Shown: positions 1-12,755, counted from the first letter of the stretch. The stretch: 64,000 nt of DNA from Ciona intestinalis (GCF_000224145.3 NC_020167.2:301644-365643), one strand, 5' to 3'. Translations and numbers: made by a program. The notes: generated by a model from the letters alone, not told the origin.

Positions 1-1410
1 TTGTACATACATGTACACTCATGCGGTGAATGATTCCTTTAATGTGCCGTCATTACACAGTTAAGGCGGTTGTAAAAGTTCCAAATATGAATGGTGTTAT
101 TGAAATAATCAAACACCTTAACTGGTTTAACCTTTTAACTTGCTGTTTTAAAAACACGAAAAACTACTGGTTTGTGTTGTATTTATTTTTTAAATTGTTG
201 TATGACAATAACTTGTTTTGTAAATATGCGTTTTTGTGCGGCTGACTCTGGCCGTACTTTAAATACCTTCTCAAGAGTTAGCGAAGCTGTTTGGGAAAGG
301 TAGGGGCGTGGTACTTAGTCATCATACCCCGTTTTAATTTCTTAGCAGATCCACTTAAAGTTCACTTTATGAAAGGAGCGTTTATTGTAAACTTGATGTC
401 GACGCTCAATAAAATGTTCAATGCAAAGAAAATCTCTTTTTTTGAAAAACTAGACCCCTGTCCTATCAGACTTACTTTATACAAGCTATGTTTTTATTGT
501 ATTAGGAAATTACGTGCAAGTTGTATTGTAAGGGTGTGGGGTAAGGCAGGACACCGCTAGCACCGAAATTGTGTTTCTAACAAGGCTATTTTAAAACTGT
601 TGGGCTACAGTTATAAAGTTATGTATATATTCTTAGTAAAAGGTACATCGCTGGCAATTGCTTTCATGCTCAAGCTTGGGCAGGACACTTGACGGCAAAA
701 ACATCCGTGATATATCAGAATTTTAAACGATTGTAAAATAAGGCGTGTCAGTACTTATGCGTTTATTGTAGCGTATTATATTGGACAATAACACAACATT
801 GTCTTTCTGTTGTCAATGTTTTGGCCAAGCAAAACGTCTAGGCCACGAACCCGGTCGTTTTTGTTCGACTGACTTAATAAAACTAAAACTTATTTTACCA
901 TAAAAATAAATAGGCTATACATTTTTATACAGTTTATTTTAGTTCGCAATCTACATTTCGTGCATGCTTTACATTAATTTACAAGCTGTCAATATTTTAA
1001 CTCTGAACATGATATTAACATGTGAAAACCACAAATTTAGAATTCAATCACCAAGCCATGCAGCCAAACCATAAGAAATGTACACGCGGAGAGGAAAATT
1101 AAAACAAAATTAGCATCACTGGAAAAGTCAACATATTCATTCACTTTGTTTGAAATATTGAATTACAAAACAATAAGTGTAAACATAAAGAATAATAACA
1201 GAAACACACAGACAAACTATTGCTTTACAAATTATGGAACTTCATAAAAACGATAAAAAAGTAAAGAAAAAAAAGAAGTGCAGAATCTTATATTTTCAAA
1301 TGGGGGGTATTTTTTAATTAACAGTTACTATCAAACAAATGAACTGGCAGACTGTACAAAATATAACAAACTTTGTCACGGGGACAATTGTTTTGAAAAT
1401 CTCTTTCCAT
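1..1410. other. Region with no recognisable gene; 3' flank of NBR1
   Basis: I see no supported coding exon on either strand. The open frames are short, low-complexity and match no family I know. The right part should hold the 3' UTR of the minus-strand NBR1 gene. A TTTATT (AATAAA on the minus strand) at about 933-938 is a possible polyadenylation signal, but that would make a UTR of about 470 nt and is unproven. Confidence 0.5.
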
Positions 1411-4400
1411 TTAAACCTCAGTGTAACCGCCATTGCGGGGATGTCTTGTACGAGAGGTGCCTGGAGTTAGAAGCATCTGGACAGCTTTAGCCACGTCCCC
1501 CCCACAACGATTTAAAACCTCAACATTGAGGTCGTAATCGCTGAATCCCATCTCGAACAACTGATCCATGGGTGATGGGTTAAAAATGAGAGGAGTGGGA
1601 GCAACAGGAGCAAGAGTGGGAGGGGTGGGAGCAGATTGAGGAGCGAGGATAAACTCATCTTCATCAATTCCATCGTGTGGCGGGTAATATATTTGGGGTG
1701 AATCATCTCCGTTTAATGAATCTGCTTCATCAGTGTTGTGAGGGTTTGGTACTTCTGTTCCTGTTTCAATAAAAAAAATTTTGTATTTAAAAAATGAATA
1801 AAATCAGTTTGCTTTCAATTTATTTTTTAAATACAGTAGTGGATATCAGAATTTAAATTGAAAAAAAAGGGAAATCAGCAGCATAACCAGTTGTTAAAAC
1901 ATGCTGTGTGTAGAAACTTCTTCGGTGTCAAATAAAAACTTAGCTGCTAAACCAGCAATACAGTATAAGTTAACTCATATCGTTAACTAAACAAATTAAC
2001 ATGTAATTAGAAAACAGCGTGCTTAAACACACAACCTATACAATGGGGGGAATCGGCCAATATTAGGTTTGACTTACCACTTGATAAAATAGATTCTGCA
2101 TCCCATGGCTTGGAAGTTGTTTCACTCGGTAACATTTGACTTGTGCGGTGAGCTGGTACTTTATGAGGTGCCACGACTGCAACCCATGGCTTATCTGCGT
2201 CTAACACACCTCGTGGTAATGGTATTGGTTGTTGTGTCCATGGTTCATCCACAGGTGCCGTACGTTGGCTGGGTGTGATGTAACCTTGTGTGTAATCCAC
2301 CACTGGACATGGTTTGTCAAGATCAATAATGGATTGTGGGAGCGAATGCACTGGAGTTGGATTTATCGGTTGTGATGTTTCATTTTGTGAAGTGGCATGA
2401 TCATTTTCCTGATTGACAGGTTCATCAATTTGATTGACAGGTTCATCATCATGAGTGACAGGTTCATCATCATGAGTGATTGGTTCATCATCATGAGTGA
2501 CAGGTTCATCGTCATGAGTGACAGGTTCATCAACTTGAGTGACAGGTTCATCATCTTGATTGGCAGATGTATCTTCTTGTTTGGCAGCATCATCATTGTC
2601 AATGACAACTTCATCGGGGTGATTGACAACTTCATCTTGATTGATAGGCGTATTTTCTTGATTGACAGGTTCATTGTTCTCCATACTAGTTGGGGCACTC
2701 AGGGGTCTTGATGTATCGAAACACTCAGGCAGAGGAATGACTTCAAAGTCGCTCATGTGTTCACTACCCTCCTCATCTGATGATGAAACATCATTGCTAT
2801 CCTCATCTTCCCCATCTTCCTCCTCTTCCCCATCTTCTTGCTCTTCTTGTGGATCCTGCATTTGGTAAAGCTGGAATTAGTAGACTGGTCGTAATCTCGA
2901 ATGTTTATTTTAATTTATGTTGCTGCTGCTGTCAGTTGTGCTATATAGGTGAAAGAAATATTGCAGGGATTATTTGTTTGAATCTTAAAGAACCCTGTTC
3001 CGTGTGCGATATGACATGACATCATCATTCATCAGGGTTGGTCTTTAAGTATCCTGTCCAAGGACACACACAATGGTGTTAGGACATAACGCAAACACGT
3101 CCTTGTACAAAACTAACGTTTTGTTTCTGTGGTCTTTAAGTAACAAAATGACTGACTTTAAAAGCAAACCCTGAGATTGTTTTACCATATGACCGATGAA
3201 AAAACAGTCTTTTAAAAACACAAAAACTTGTCACAAGTTCTTTTTTACACTCATACTTCTAATACACCAGGTAGCAACAACATATATATACTTACAGTTA
3301 CACTTTTATTTATGAAACTTAAGACACAGTTAAGTCACTATATAATACACAACCTAAGAAAATTTAATTACAATTTGCCATCAAAGGCCCACAAAAGTGT
3401 TTCAGAATTGTAATAGACCAAACAAAACGAAGAACTGTCAAAAATTACTTTCACACTTGTAATACGCTGGCAGCAATATATACGGTTACACTTATAAATT
3501 TGAGATAAAATCCCAAGTGTTTAATAATTCTAATAAACAACAAAACGAACTCGTTTTACCTCATGTTGTTCAACCAGACCTATTGATTCAAAATCTGACA
3601 CCTCATTCTCACACTCCTCTTGCTTATTCTCTTCCTTTATCTCACTCCTCTCAGATCCATCTTCCTTTTTCTCTTCTATGCTCTTCAAGCTCTCAGATGG
3701 TAAGCCACCTGGTTGGACTAATAGTTAATTTAAATTAAAACTTAAAATAAATGAAATAAAGACTATATATTTATTTATAGAATGATAAAACGTCAGGATG
3801 CAAATAAATACCAAAAAAGCTGTTTAGAAAATAAACATAAAACATAAATCATTTATACAAAGATCGAAATGTACTTACACACTTTATACATTCGTCTTAA
3901 CCAGCAAAACCATACCCTAGTTTGATATTGACAAAAATACAAATGCAGCGTAGGTTTAGTGTTATATAATGAAAATAACTGTAAGGTACATATCAATAAT
4001 ATTTTATGTGTTTTTGAACAGGACACGGCCAAACCTGGTGTCTCGCCATATGGCAGACAAAACGTCAGTTCTTTACAAAACAATTATCCGGAGAACTCTT
4101 TCACATTTTTTTACCTGTTTTTGTATCTTCTGTCAGTGGTTGGTTGGTTTGATTTGAAGGAATATTATCTTGAACGTCTGTTGCTTCTGAAACTAAATGT
4201 TTCTAGTTTAGTGTTTATCTTTTAAAAAGTACTATTTAGTAAGTGCCTTGAAGAAGTGTCTTTTAGTGCCATAGCATCTTGTAAATTTCATGACCCTTTG
4301 TTACGACCACATAGCTTATATACATAGTGTGTATAACGGTTTTGGGCGATTAAATTTACCTGCTGGTTGGTCCTTTTGAACCAATGGTCTGTTTGACGGG

Positions 4401-7400
4401 ACGGCGTATGAATATTTTTCCTGTGGAGATCTCATTATATCAGAATCTGTGATTTGAACACAAAGACAAAGTATATAAATGTGCTGTAATGATGCAGCAT
4501 ATCAAATGTTAATGAAATTAGTATAATAATATTTGACATACTACCTAGCAAGTAAATGTGTAACTATGTTTACATAAAACAAGTAAATAACTTTTTTCAA
4601 ACTTGGTTGTCAAATTGATCAGCAATACATAAAAAAATAACTCACAAAGGTATGTATGTAAAGAATTCATAAGCAGGCACGGGTGTATGAAACAGAACAG
4701 CCGTGTTATAAGACGTTCCATAAAGGGATAAATTGGTTACACCCCTATATATATATATATAACCAGCACATACCCCCTATATCCTCCATTTGAAATGTGA
4801 TGATGTTGTTAAAATCATCAGCGTGAACAGGAGGTTTATTCTCCGAAGTTTGACGACGAATCCACTTCGAATCGTCTCCAATATATGAGGTTTCTACCAA
4901 GTAAACATCATGAAGCAAGTGTGGCATGTGTGCAACTCAATAACTCATAGATAAGTATTTCACTGTGATTGTGTGTTAAAGTTTGCAGGGAGTGAAATAA
5001 ATAAAAATATGAAAGAGATTTCCGGCAAATGTTTGTTTTGTAATCTTAAAGGGCCGACGATTTGTCTGCCAAACAAGATAACATCAAGGCTTGCTGTTAA
5101 ATGTCTTGTACAAATACACAAAATCTATTTCATATTTATAATATAGTAATGTGGGGGAAATGGGACACCTTTAGCACATAATATTTAAATATCTCGATTG
5201 TGTTTTAAACAATGGTCTATGGCAGTCGTGAGGATACAGTTTTATAATTCTTTGAATTTTATTTGTTTACCACCAAATGCGACAAGAAAATTGAATGAAA
5301 GGTGTCCAATCTTCCCCCACCCTACTATACACCTATCAACAACAACAACATAAATTACAACAAACATCTCCACCAACCTGACTCAGGTTCATCTTCCGTT
5401 ACAGACGGACACGTCGTCTTCAACCCCCCTTCCTTCTTTCTCTCAACAACTTGTACAGTGCACCAAACCCTATGCGATCAATTGATTAGAAACAAACCAC
5501 AAATGTTACATGAAACAAAACATTGACAACAAATCAATTAATTCTGCATCAATGATATAAACATAACTAGATGATAAAGTGTAGCCTTTTTTAAAGAAAC
5601 TGGTTTATCAAGCCCAACTAATAAATGAAAAGATTGACAACAAAAAGATTGGTGGTAAAAGGAAATAATATATATTTATATAAACATTGGTTCACACAAC
5701 AATTTTACACTACATTAGACTGAAAGTACTTGTAACATGGTTTGGCAATACAGCACGTAGCAGTGAATAGTAACAGTGGTTTATGTGACATGATAGAATA
5801 CATTGTGATGTTAGATGACAACAATAGTAACGTAACAAGCTTTTTTACAATGATTGTCTAATAATACATTCACCACATTGTTCAACAAGGTTCCCTATGT
5901 TTGACAACTATAAGTGTAACTGCATTTTAACAAGGTAACTCAAGTTTCACTTAACCTTAAAAAGGTTATGCCCATAGTAACGAACATAAATATTTGGCAT
6001 AAAACAAGTTTATAGAATAATAAACCCTAATACACACAACACATTCCCCCACCTTGGTCCAAAGATTCGTCCGTTTCGTTGCAAACACCATGATGAAGTA
6101 TACGCACACGGGTACGCAGGGGCCACATGGGTGACAGCCAGCACAGCAGTGCCACTGGGTTGGACTATTGGTACCTGAACACTAGTAATCTGTGGCCCCC
6201 ACTTAAGAAGGTTGTTGAAGTCAATTGCTGGATCAACAGATGATCCAAGAGATGGAGATTCTTGTATTAACTCAAGCTGTGATATGGAATTGATTTGAAC
6301 AAATGAATGAGTAAATGAAACTTATTTATCCTTATGTGGTGGGGCAGGACAGATGTTATAACACCCGTGTTTTTTTTCAAACATATTGTATCCATAAAGC
6401 ATAGAAAAGTGAGGTAATTCATGGAGAAACCATCCCATATTTTCCTGAACACATTCCTATTTTCATATACTGAAAACTGTTATTAAAATTCTTGGCACTA
6501 TTCTATTTTATGTGGGTGAGGTCCCGCAGCGAATCACGCCATGAGTCCTAGGATTTAGGCCACGATTGGCCCATTACCCCAACACCCAGGGCGCTACTGC
6601 ATGAACCTCACCAGTTTAAGGAGCCTTGCGCTTCCCTGAAGGTAGGCACAAGGGCTTTAATGGTAATGGATGGGAGATCTTCCCAAATTCTTGGCACTAA
6701 AACTGATAAACAAAAATAAACATTGCAGAAGTCAAACAAGTTATGCCTTATCAATATCTCAAATCAGTTTAAAAGTAAATACTGAAGTTTTAATCAAACT
6801 TACCGTAACTTTACCATCCCATACCCTTGCACCTTCGTTCTTAAGCACCCAGTATTTCACAAAAGATTCACCAATAGAAACGCAACTACCATCACAAAGA
6901 TTCTCACAAATGAAACTCGCAGCAAATTTCCTGTGAATGTGTTTTAGTTTGATTATGAATTCAGTGATATACACAACAAAGTGTCAAAAATATAGGACAC
7001 AAAAAAATTAGTGTTATGCTTAAGATACACTAATGCAGCATTTCTTAAACTGGGGTAAATTTGCCATTGAGGGTAACTTCCTCGTGTTTGGAGGCTAAAT
7101 AAGCTACCAATCAAAATCCACATCCGTTGAGCGGACAGAAAAATTGTGCCAGTTGTAGTACTTAACCAGACATTGAATAACTTGCTGTCAAAAAGCAAGC
7201 GCATCCGTCGCATAAAATATAACTGATGTAACTTGTTGTTTTCCTTTTTTAATAAATGAGCGCCATATTACATATTGGGGGTAAATCTGATTAGCATACT
7301 TGTTAAGAAGGTAAAGCATTTAAAAAGTTTAAAAACCACTGCACTAATGTAAGCCTAGGCATTATAACATTTCAAATAATGACCAAAGAATATACGTATT

Positions 7401-10335
7401 TGACAATGCATAACGCATTGCACCATACAATAATACATACGTCATGTTCTAAAATAGCTTGTTGAGCAAACATTACGTTGTGTCAATATTTCCTACTCAT
7501 GTTATGTGGAGGTTTCAAATGACTAATACTTTAAAGTTGGAGTTGGTTATAATGTGCAACATATAATGATTGCCACCATAACATAAATGAGATAAAATAA
7601 AACCTCTAGTACTAACTGGCATTGTGGGTTTCGATACATTATATTTGGACTTATACTAAGTTTAAGTGGAAATGTATTTGTATAATGGGCCGTAATTCTT
7701 AGGGTAAAGTTTACCATATGACTAGAATTTAAGAAACAAGAAGTAAATGTACTATTTTTATCTATGCTATGAAACCAGCATGATATGCTATGAAACCCAG
7801 GAATTTAAGCCAGAGTTCTACAAGAAGTATATGAACTAGTATATATAGTGATATAAATAAATGCTGGCATTAGAATTCTAATTGAAATTGAAAATACCTG
7901 TTAACTTACCTTGTAATAGAAGAAGCAGATTGTTTTTTGCTGCGTTCAACAGATTTTTTCTTTATTTTCATTTCTTTCATTTCTTTTTTCAATTTTCTGA
8001 ATAAAATAATAATTGTCCGATTACATGGTTAACACTGGGCTGCAAGAATCTTTTAACATTAGTTTTTGCAATCTATAAAATACCAACTTTTAAATTTAAA
8101 GGATCATAATACACCTGGCTGCAACAACATATAACTATTTCAATTTTTAAGGCAATAAATATAACTTTTATTTATATCTTTAAATACAGTAACGAAGATC
8201 AGGTTTATTAACACAAAAACAAAAAAGAAAAAGCGGCAATGATTATCCCCACAATATTAATATATAATAAAAAAACAAACAAAGAATTTAACCTGATTTC
8301 TTCCTTAATGTTCTTTGGGTTTCTTACAATGGTTGGTTGCTTAGCAACAGCACCTCGGGTGGTAGAAGGAAAATCTATATTCAATATTCATGTAAACAAT
8401 GAGGAATATATGGCTGGGTGTAAGCATGAATATCTGCTGGTTAAGCATTTAATTCATTTTCGATGACGTAAAATTTAAAGAAATATCATTATTATATGGA
8501 AACACGGTATATTGAGCTGTGTACACTATGCATATATTTGAAGGTGATATTAGTATAAAACTTTAAAACCAGTCAGACATAAAACTAAAATCAAGTAACT
8601 AGTCTGAGTAACAAAACATGTATAATATATATTTATTTATCATTTACCATGACTACTTTAAATGGAAAGGGAATTAGTGTAATGAATAAAATACTCGTTT
8701 CTGTATGACGATTGGTAAGGAAACCTTGTGATTAGTGCATGCAGGTTCGATGCCTGGCAACCAGTGCAAATATTTAGTCATGCAGACAGGCACCATGTCA
8801 CAGTGGTTGGTACACCTGCCCTTAGCTCATAGATTATAGTTTAAGCTCAACGCTGCTACCATTGTGGGCGAATGTGTCCTTGGACAAGACACTTAACGAC
8901 AATTGCTCTAACACAGTGGTCACTAATGGGTTTATTCAAATTGCCAGCCATACGTATTACGAAATATATGGCTTTGGTCAAGAAAGTTAACAGTATTGGT
9001 TTAATCCCCAATGGGTTGTGGGCTAAATTATGAGCCATACGTTAGCATTACCTGTGTTTACATCACGTCGTATTGCTGCTATTTCTTCACGTACAGCATC
9101 AAGAACTTCCTATTAAATGTAAATTAGGATAAATGTTTTAGAAAGATGGTAATACAACATAGGGGGGAAAAAAAAAAAAACAAACATTTTGTTTCTAAAA
9201 TACATTTATGTTTGAATTACAAGAACAAGTTGCAGTACATATTTATTCGTGTGCAAACAAATTTACAAAAATGTATTATAGAAATGTTACTGCAGTTAGT
9301 TGTGGTAATGTACTATGTAATTTACACTACATTTTTCAAATGAAAACATCAATAATTATTATACAAAGATTTTAAACAAGAAACAAATAAATTGGTCAAA
9401 ACAAAACTTGATTATGATTTATAATTTATTGATACAGAGGGATCTCTGGTAAACATTCGTTACACAAACACACTATATCGATTTACAAAACACACAGTAC
9501 CATACAAACACATGTAATATAATATTGGGGTACTATTTCACATTTTATGTAATCTGATTAAAAAGGAATAGTATTTGCAAAATATGCCCCAAGCTTGCTA
9601 TAAATACCAAAGATATAAAATAAAGAAACATAAGAATATTTGGAAAATATGCCAATAGCTTAGTACAAAATAATGAGCAATATATTTACTTGTTTAATTC
9701 TTTGTATTAAATCATCATTAAGTTCGATTTTTTCAGACGTAGCACCAAGGCCAGCATTCTCCCCATTTATTGAAGTCTGTGTTACCATGCTTGCAACTGT
9801 GCCTGCTATTTCATCAACATCAACATGTATATGACTACTAGAAGCCATCATCTCCTTAAGTTCCTCATTTCGGCAAGCCTGTGGGTTCTAAACAAGAAAA
9901 ACAACAGTTTGAGTTTATGAAACAAGGGGGGGGGGGGGGCATTAAAAGGTTGGAAACTAAATATACATAATGATATGTCTACATAAAGATGTTAAAACCT
10001 TAACTAGATTTTTTACTTGTGCAGCAGATGGTCACAGACATTAGGGACATTTAAAGGCAGGTTAGGTGCCATTAAAGGTTAGAAAATATTGTAATTATAT
10101 ATATATCTATATATATGCATAATATCCATATATATGTTTAAAAAAAGTAAATCCAAGTTGTTTTTTTTAATGCAGAAGTAGGACATACTTTACCCACCAC
10201 ATCTGTATCTGGTTCCAATTCATGATCCCTATTTTCATTCTGTCCATCTTCAGGAATCTCTGGTTGTTTATCATCTGTAGTTGTTGTGTTTGTTGGATTG
10301 TCTTGTGCAGACGTAGCAATGTTTACATCCTCCAT
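1411..10335 (-). CDS. NBR1: NBR1-type selective autophagy receptor (14 exons; PB1 and ZZ not found)
   Basis: Exons 5' to 3' on the minus strand: 10335-10189, 9878-9690, 9109-9052, 8374-8293, 7996-7910, 6930-6804, 6276-6053, 5469-5378, 4893-4774 (or from 4935), 4446-4360, 4186-4115, 3717-3560, 2855-2078, 1760-1411. All have GT-AG borders and matching phases, giving about 856 aa. Visible parts: a Lys/Glu-rich coil (about 160-187); an FW domain (about 193-315) with ENLCDGSCVSIGESF, YWVLKNEG, SSWCLQ and FGPRVWC; a long acidic linker; the LIR region DFEVI-PLPECFDTSRPL near 518, where PECFDTSRPL is the NBR1 signature; and a UBA domain (about 805-840, MDQLFEMGF...). NBR1 links ubiquitinated cargo to Atg8/LC3 on the forming autophagosome. 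The ATG at 10335 is the first in frame, but an acceptor-like CTATAG lies just before it, so more 5' exons are possible. ILRUN also has an FW domain but lacks the LIR signature and C-terminal UBA. Confidence 0.9.
2410..2690 (-). repeat. Coding minisatellite in NBR1 exon 13 (21-bp unit)
   Basis: The plus strand repeats a unit like GGTTCATCATCATGAGTGAC about every 21 bp. On the minus strand this codes heptads of the type DDEPVTH, grading into EPVNQ and related copies toward the edges. The unit length is a multiple of three, so copy number can change without a frameshift. It sits in the disordered linker between the LIR and the UBA domain. Confidence 0.85.
5144..5330 (+). mobile_element. MITE family A copy 1
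   Basis: An element of about 187 bp with terminal inverted repeats: it opens with GTGGGGGAAATGGGACACC and closes with GGTGTCC...CCCCCACCCTA, next to TATA on each side. The interior has the family blocks TTTAGCACATAATAT, GTGTTTTAAACAA and TTTATAATTCTTTGAAT. It lies in an NBR1 intron. Confidence 0.85.
6500..6660 (+). repeat. Dispersed repeat (GTGAGGT...CACGCCATGAG type)
   Basis: A block reading GTGGGTGAGGTCCCGCAGC, then CACGCCATGAGTCCTAGGATTTAGGCC in pieces, resembles stretches near 32710-32760, 32840-32900 and 36810-36870 (caggcacgccatgggacct type). It is probably an old interspersed repeat; no ends could be defined. Confidence 0.4.
8375..9051 (+). mobile_element. NBR1 intron 3 holding a degenerate tRNA-derived SINE (about 8790-9040)
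   Basis: Inside this intron a plus-orientation SINE copy runs CACAGTGGTTGGTACACCTG (A-box side), GCTACCATTGTGGGCG, GACAAGACACTTAACG and CAGTGGTCACTAATGGG. In other animals the ZZ zinc-finger domain would be encoded between the flanking exons. I saw no Cys-x2-Cys pairs in an open frame on the minus strand here. Confidence 0.7.
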
Positions 10336-10923
10336 GCTATAGTTCAATGTATTTTAATTATTTGGTAAATCCGATTTTGATTTAAAATTTTAAAAAATCC
10401 AAGCAAAAAATCTAACCAGTTACCTATTCAATTTAAATGTGCATATTAATGTTGGAAAAAAAGTATAATATATTATATTATATATATATCTATATATATA
10501 TATATATATTGTCTAATCACCATGCGGGTTAAACCTACTGTTGTATTGTAAACTAGGCAGGTTCACCCTTGAATTTGTGCACTATAATAGTTAGTAAACA
10601 ATGGAACCAAATTTGTTCTATAGGAATGTCCATCTTGCTAAACCTCCTACAGTAGGTTTGGGACATATAACTTGGACATACATTTTATGTACATTATGCA
10701 ATTGTCTGGTCTAGCACACGTAATAATGCTAGTTGATTCACGATTCCTTTGTTTCTGATTGGTCAATCAGGGAGGTGTAAAATGGGTGTGATTTGCCGCA
10801 TTTTTACAAACAATAAGATGTTATGTCGTAATAATCTTTATTGCACAAACATAAGTCAAGTTTTAACACATTTCTTTACGAATTATTCTGTTGATTGTCA
10901 CTGCGAAACATTTTACGCACGTG
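10336..10923. other. AT-rich stretch upstream of the NBR1 model
   Basis: It contains TA-dinucleotide runs (about 10470-10510) and no open frame that resembles a PB1 domain on the minus strand. The NBR1 promoter or missing 5' exons may lie here or in the following gap. Confidence 0.4.
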
Positions 10924-11423
10924 NNNNNNNNNNNNNNNNNNNNNNNNNNNNNNNNNNNNNNNNNNNNNNNNNNNNNNNNNNNNNNNNNNNNNNNNNNNNN
11001 NNNNNNNNNNNNNNNNNNNNNNNNNNNNNNNNNNNNNNNNNNNNNNNNNNNNNNNNNNNNNNNNNNNNNNNNNNNNNNNNNNNNNNNNNNNNNNNNNNNN
11101 NNNNNNNNNNNNNNNNNNNNNNNNNNNNNNNNNNNNNNNNNNNNNNNNNNNNNNNNNNNNNNNNNNNNNNNNNNNNNNNNNNNNNNNNNNNNNNNNNNNN
11201 NNNNNNNNNNNNNNNNNNNNNNNNNNNNNNNNNNNNNNNNNNNNNNNNNNNNNNNNNNNNNNNNNNNNNNNNNNNNNNNNNNNNNNNNNNNNNNNNNNNN
11301 NNNNNNNNNNNNNNNNNNNNNNNNNNNNNNNNNNNNNNNNNNNNNNNNNNNNNNNNNNNNNNNNNNNNNNNNNNNNNNNNNNNNNNNNNNNNNNNNNNNN
11401 NNNNNNNNNNNNNNNNNNNNNNN
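10924..11423. other. Assembly gap (500 N)
   Basis: Exactly 500 N, probably a placeholder of unknown true size. Open frames running through it are artefacts. Confidence 0.98.
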
Positions 11424-11540
11424 GCGGACCTAGTGGACCTAGCGGACCTAGCGGACCTAGTGGACCTGCACTAATTAAAGGGACCCCGGTGGCCCTTCTG
11501 GTCTTCAGGGCCGTGGTCCCGTGTCCACTGTGTGCGTGAC
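11424..11540 (+). pseudogene. Collagen-like Gly-Pro-Ser repeat remnant at gap edge
   Basis: Just after the gap the plus strand reads five 9-bp units of GGACCTAGY, coding Gly-Pro-Ser. After an interruption it reads GGPSGLQGRGP in another frame, again with Gly at every third position. This could be the edge of a collagen or collectin exon lost in the gap, or simple-sequence DNA that only looks collagenous. No splice-linked partner exon was found, so this is weak. Confidence 0.35.
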
Positions 11541-11564
11541 TGTTTGACTCATTACAGTTTTTCG

Positions 11565-11870
11565 CTCAATGTGCACCAAAATATACACTTTGAAATGTGC
11601 AGCTCGGTGCACTAAAATGTACACCTACGAAAATGTGCACCCATAGTAATAGCTATGTGTGCACCATGGAATGTGCAGATCGGGGCACCAAAATGTGCAA
11701 CATGAAATGTGCAGCTCGCTGAACCAAAATGTACCGGTCAGGGCACCACGATATGCACCATGAAATGTACAGCTGAACCATAATGTGCACCATGTCAGGG
11801 CACCACAATATACACCATGAAATGTGCAGCTGAACCATAATGTGCAAATGTGCAAATGGATGCATCAAAA
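11565..11870. repeat. GTGCAC-rich imperfect tandem repeat
   Basis: About 300 bp built from variants of GTGCACCATGAAATGTGCAGCT and AACCAAAATGTAC blocks spaced irregularly (roughly 30-60 bp). ATGTGCA and TGTACA words recur on both strands. A similar word, AAAATGTGCACATTTT, recurs at about 44887-44902. Confidence 0.7.
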
Positions 11871-12230
11871 TAAGGTCCATACGCTATTGCGCATGGGCCG
11901 CAATGTTACTGCGCACACGCAATGGGTAGGAACAATTACAATGACCACCGGTCCAAATTCAATACAAGCCTCTGTTGAGAACGTTTCTTACGTTTCTTAC
12001 CAAATGGTACGGGAAATCAAAACAAAAAGGTGTTTTTTCTTCTCCCAAAGGTGTTTTTTTCACTTTTTATAAATTATCACCAAGTGCAAATGACCAAATT
12101 TCAAATATATTTTCAAAATATTATATTTTTATTATATCAGTATCTTATAGTTGAAAACCCCCTGAGGTATAAATTACTAAATTAAAAGCAAATCTTTCAA
12201 AGTTTGGCAATGAAAACATACAAAACTACA

Positions 12231-12559
12231 ATGTGGGGGAAGATGGGACTCTAAATTGAAATATATTTACATTAGCAGTATTCTGCAACTTGTAGTTAAC
12301 CTACCGAGTTTACAGGCTGTTATAGTTTCTTTGCCATGTAAACTTCATATATATAACGTTAAACCTATATTTTTTGGTGTTTTTTACTCAAATTAAAGTC
12401 ATATTGACCCTTGCCTATTTTCTTCATGCTTATATCTCAGTGTTTTTTTACAAAACTAAAACTAGTTTTATGAGACAAAATCGATCTGGGGGTCCGTAAA
12501 AAAAAAAATAAAAAAAGTCTTGTCCGACAAAGTGTCCCATCCCCCCCCCACCCTACTAT
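12231..12559 (-). mobile_element. MITE family B copy (inverted)
   Basis: About 330 bp. The left end is TGTGGGGGAAGATGGGAC and the right end is CTTGTCCGACAAAGTGTCCCATC followed by a C-tract and ACCCTACTATA. The inner word TTTGTCGGACAAGAC (read in reverse) is shared with copies at 44253 and 45862 and separates this family from family A, although the outer ends are alike. Confidence 0.7.
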
Positions 12560-12755
12560 ATAGTAAGGTGGGGGCAGCTGGGACATCTTTAGCACATAAT
12601 ATTACAATATCCTAATCGTGTTTTAAACAATTAACGACGGTTTATGGAAGACGTAAGGATATAGTTTTATAATTCTTTGAATGTTATTTTTTTACTACTA
12701 AATGGTACGAGAAAGTAGAGCTAAAAAGTGCCCCATCTTCCCCGACCCTACTGTA
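12559..12755 (+). mobile_element. MITE family A copy 2
   Basis: About 197 bp with ends GGTGGGGGCAGCTGGGACAT and CCCCATCTTCCCCGACCCTA, and the usual inner blocks (TTTAGCACATAATAT, GTGTTTTAAACAATTAAC). It abuts the family B copy at a shared TATA. Confidence 0.85.

Noticed and set aside
2363..2711. Repetitive frames in other readings of the NBR1 minisatellite
   Set aside because: Shadow frames of a 21-bp repeat whose true frame is fixed by the LIR exon.
1411..10335. ILRUN (C6orf106) in place of NBR1
   Set aside because: ILRUN shares the FW domain but not the PECFDTSRPL region or a C-terminal UBA.
10749..11539. Long open frames of 180-241 codons
   Set aside because: They consist almost wholly of N from the 500-base gap.
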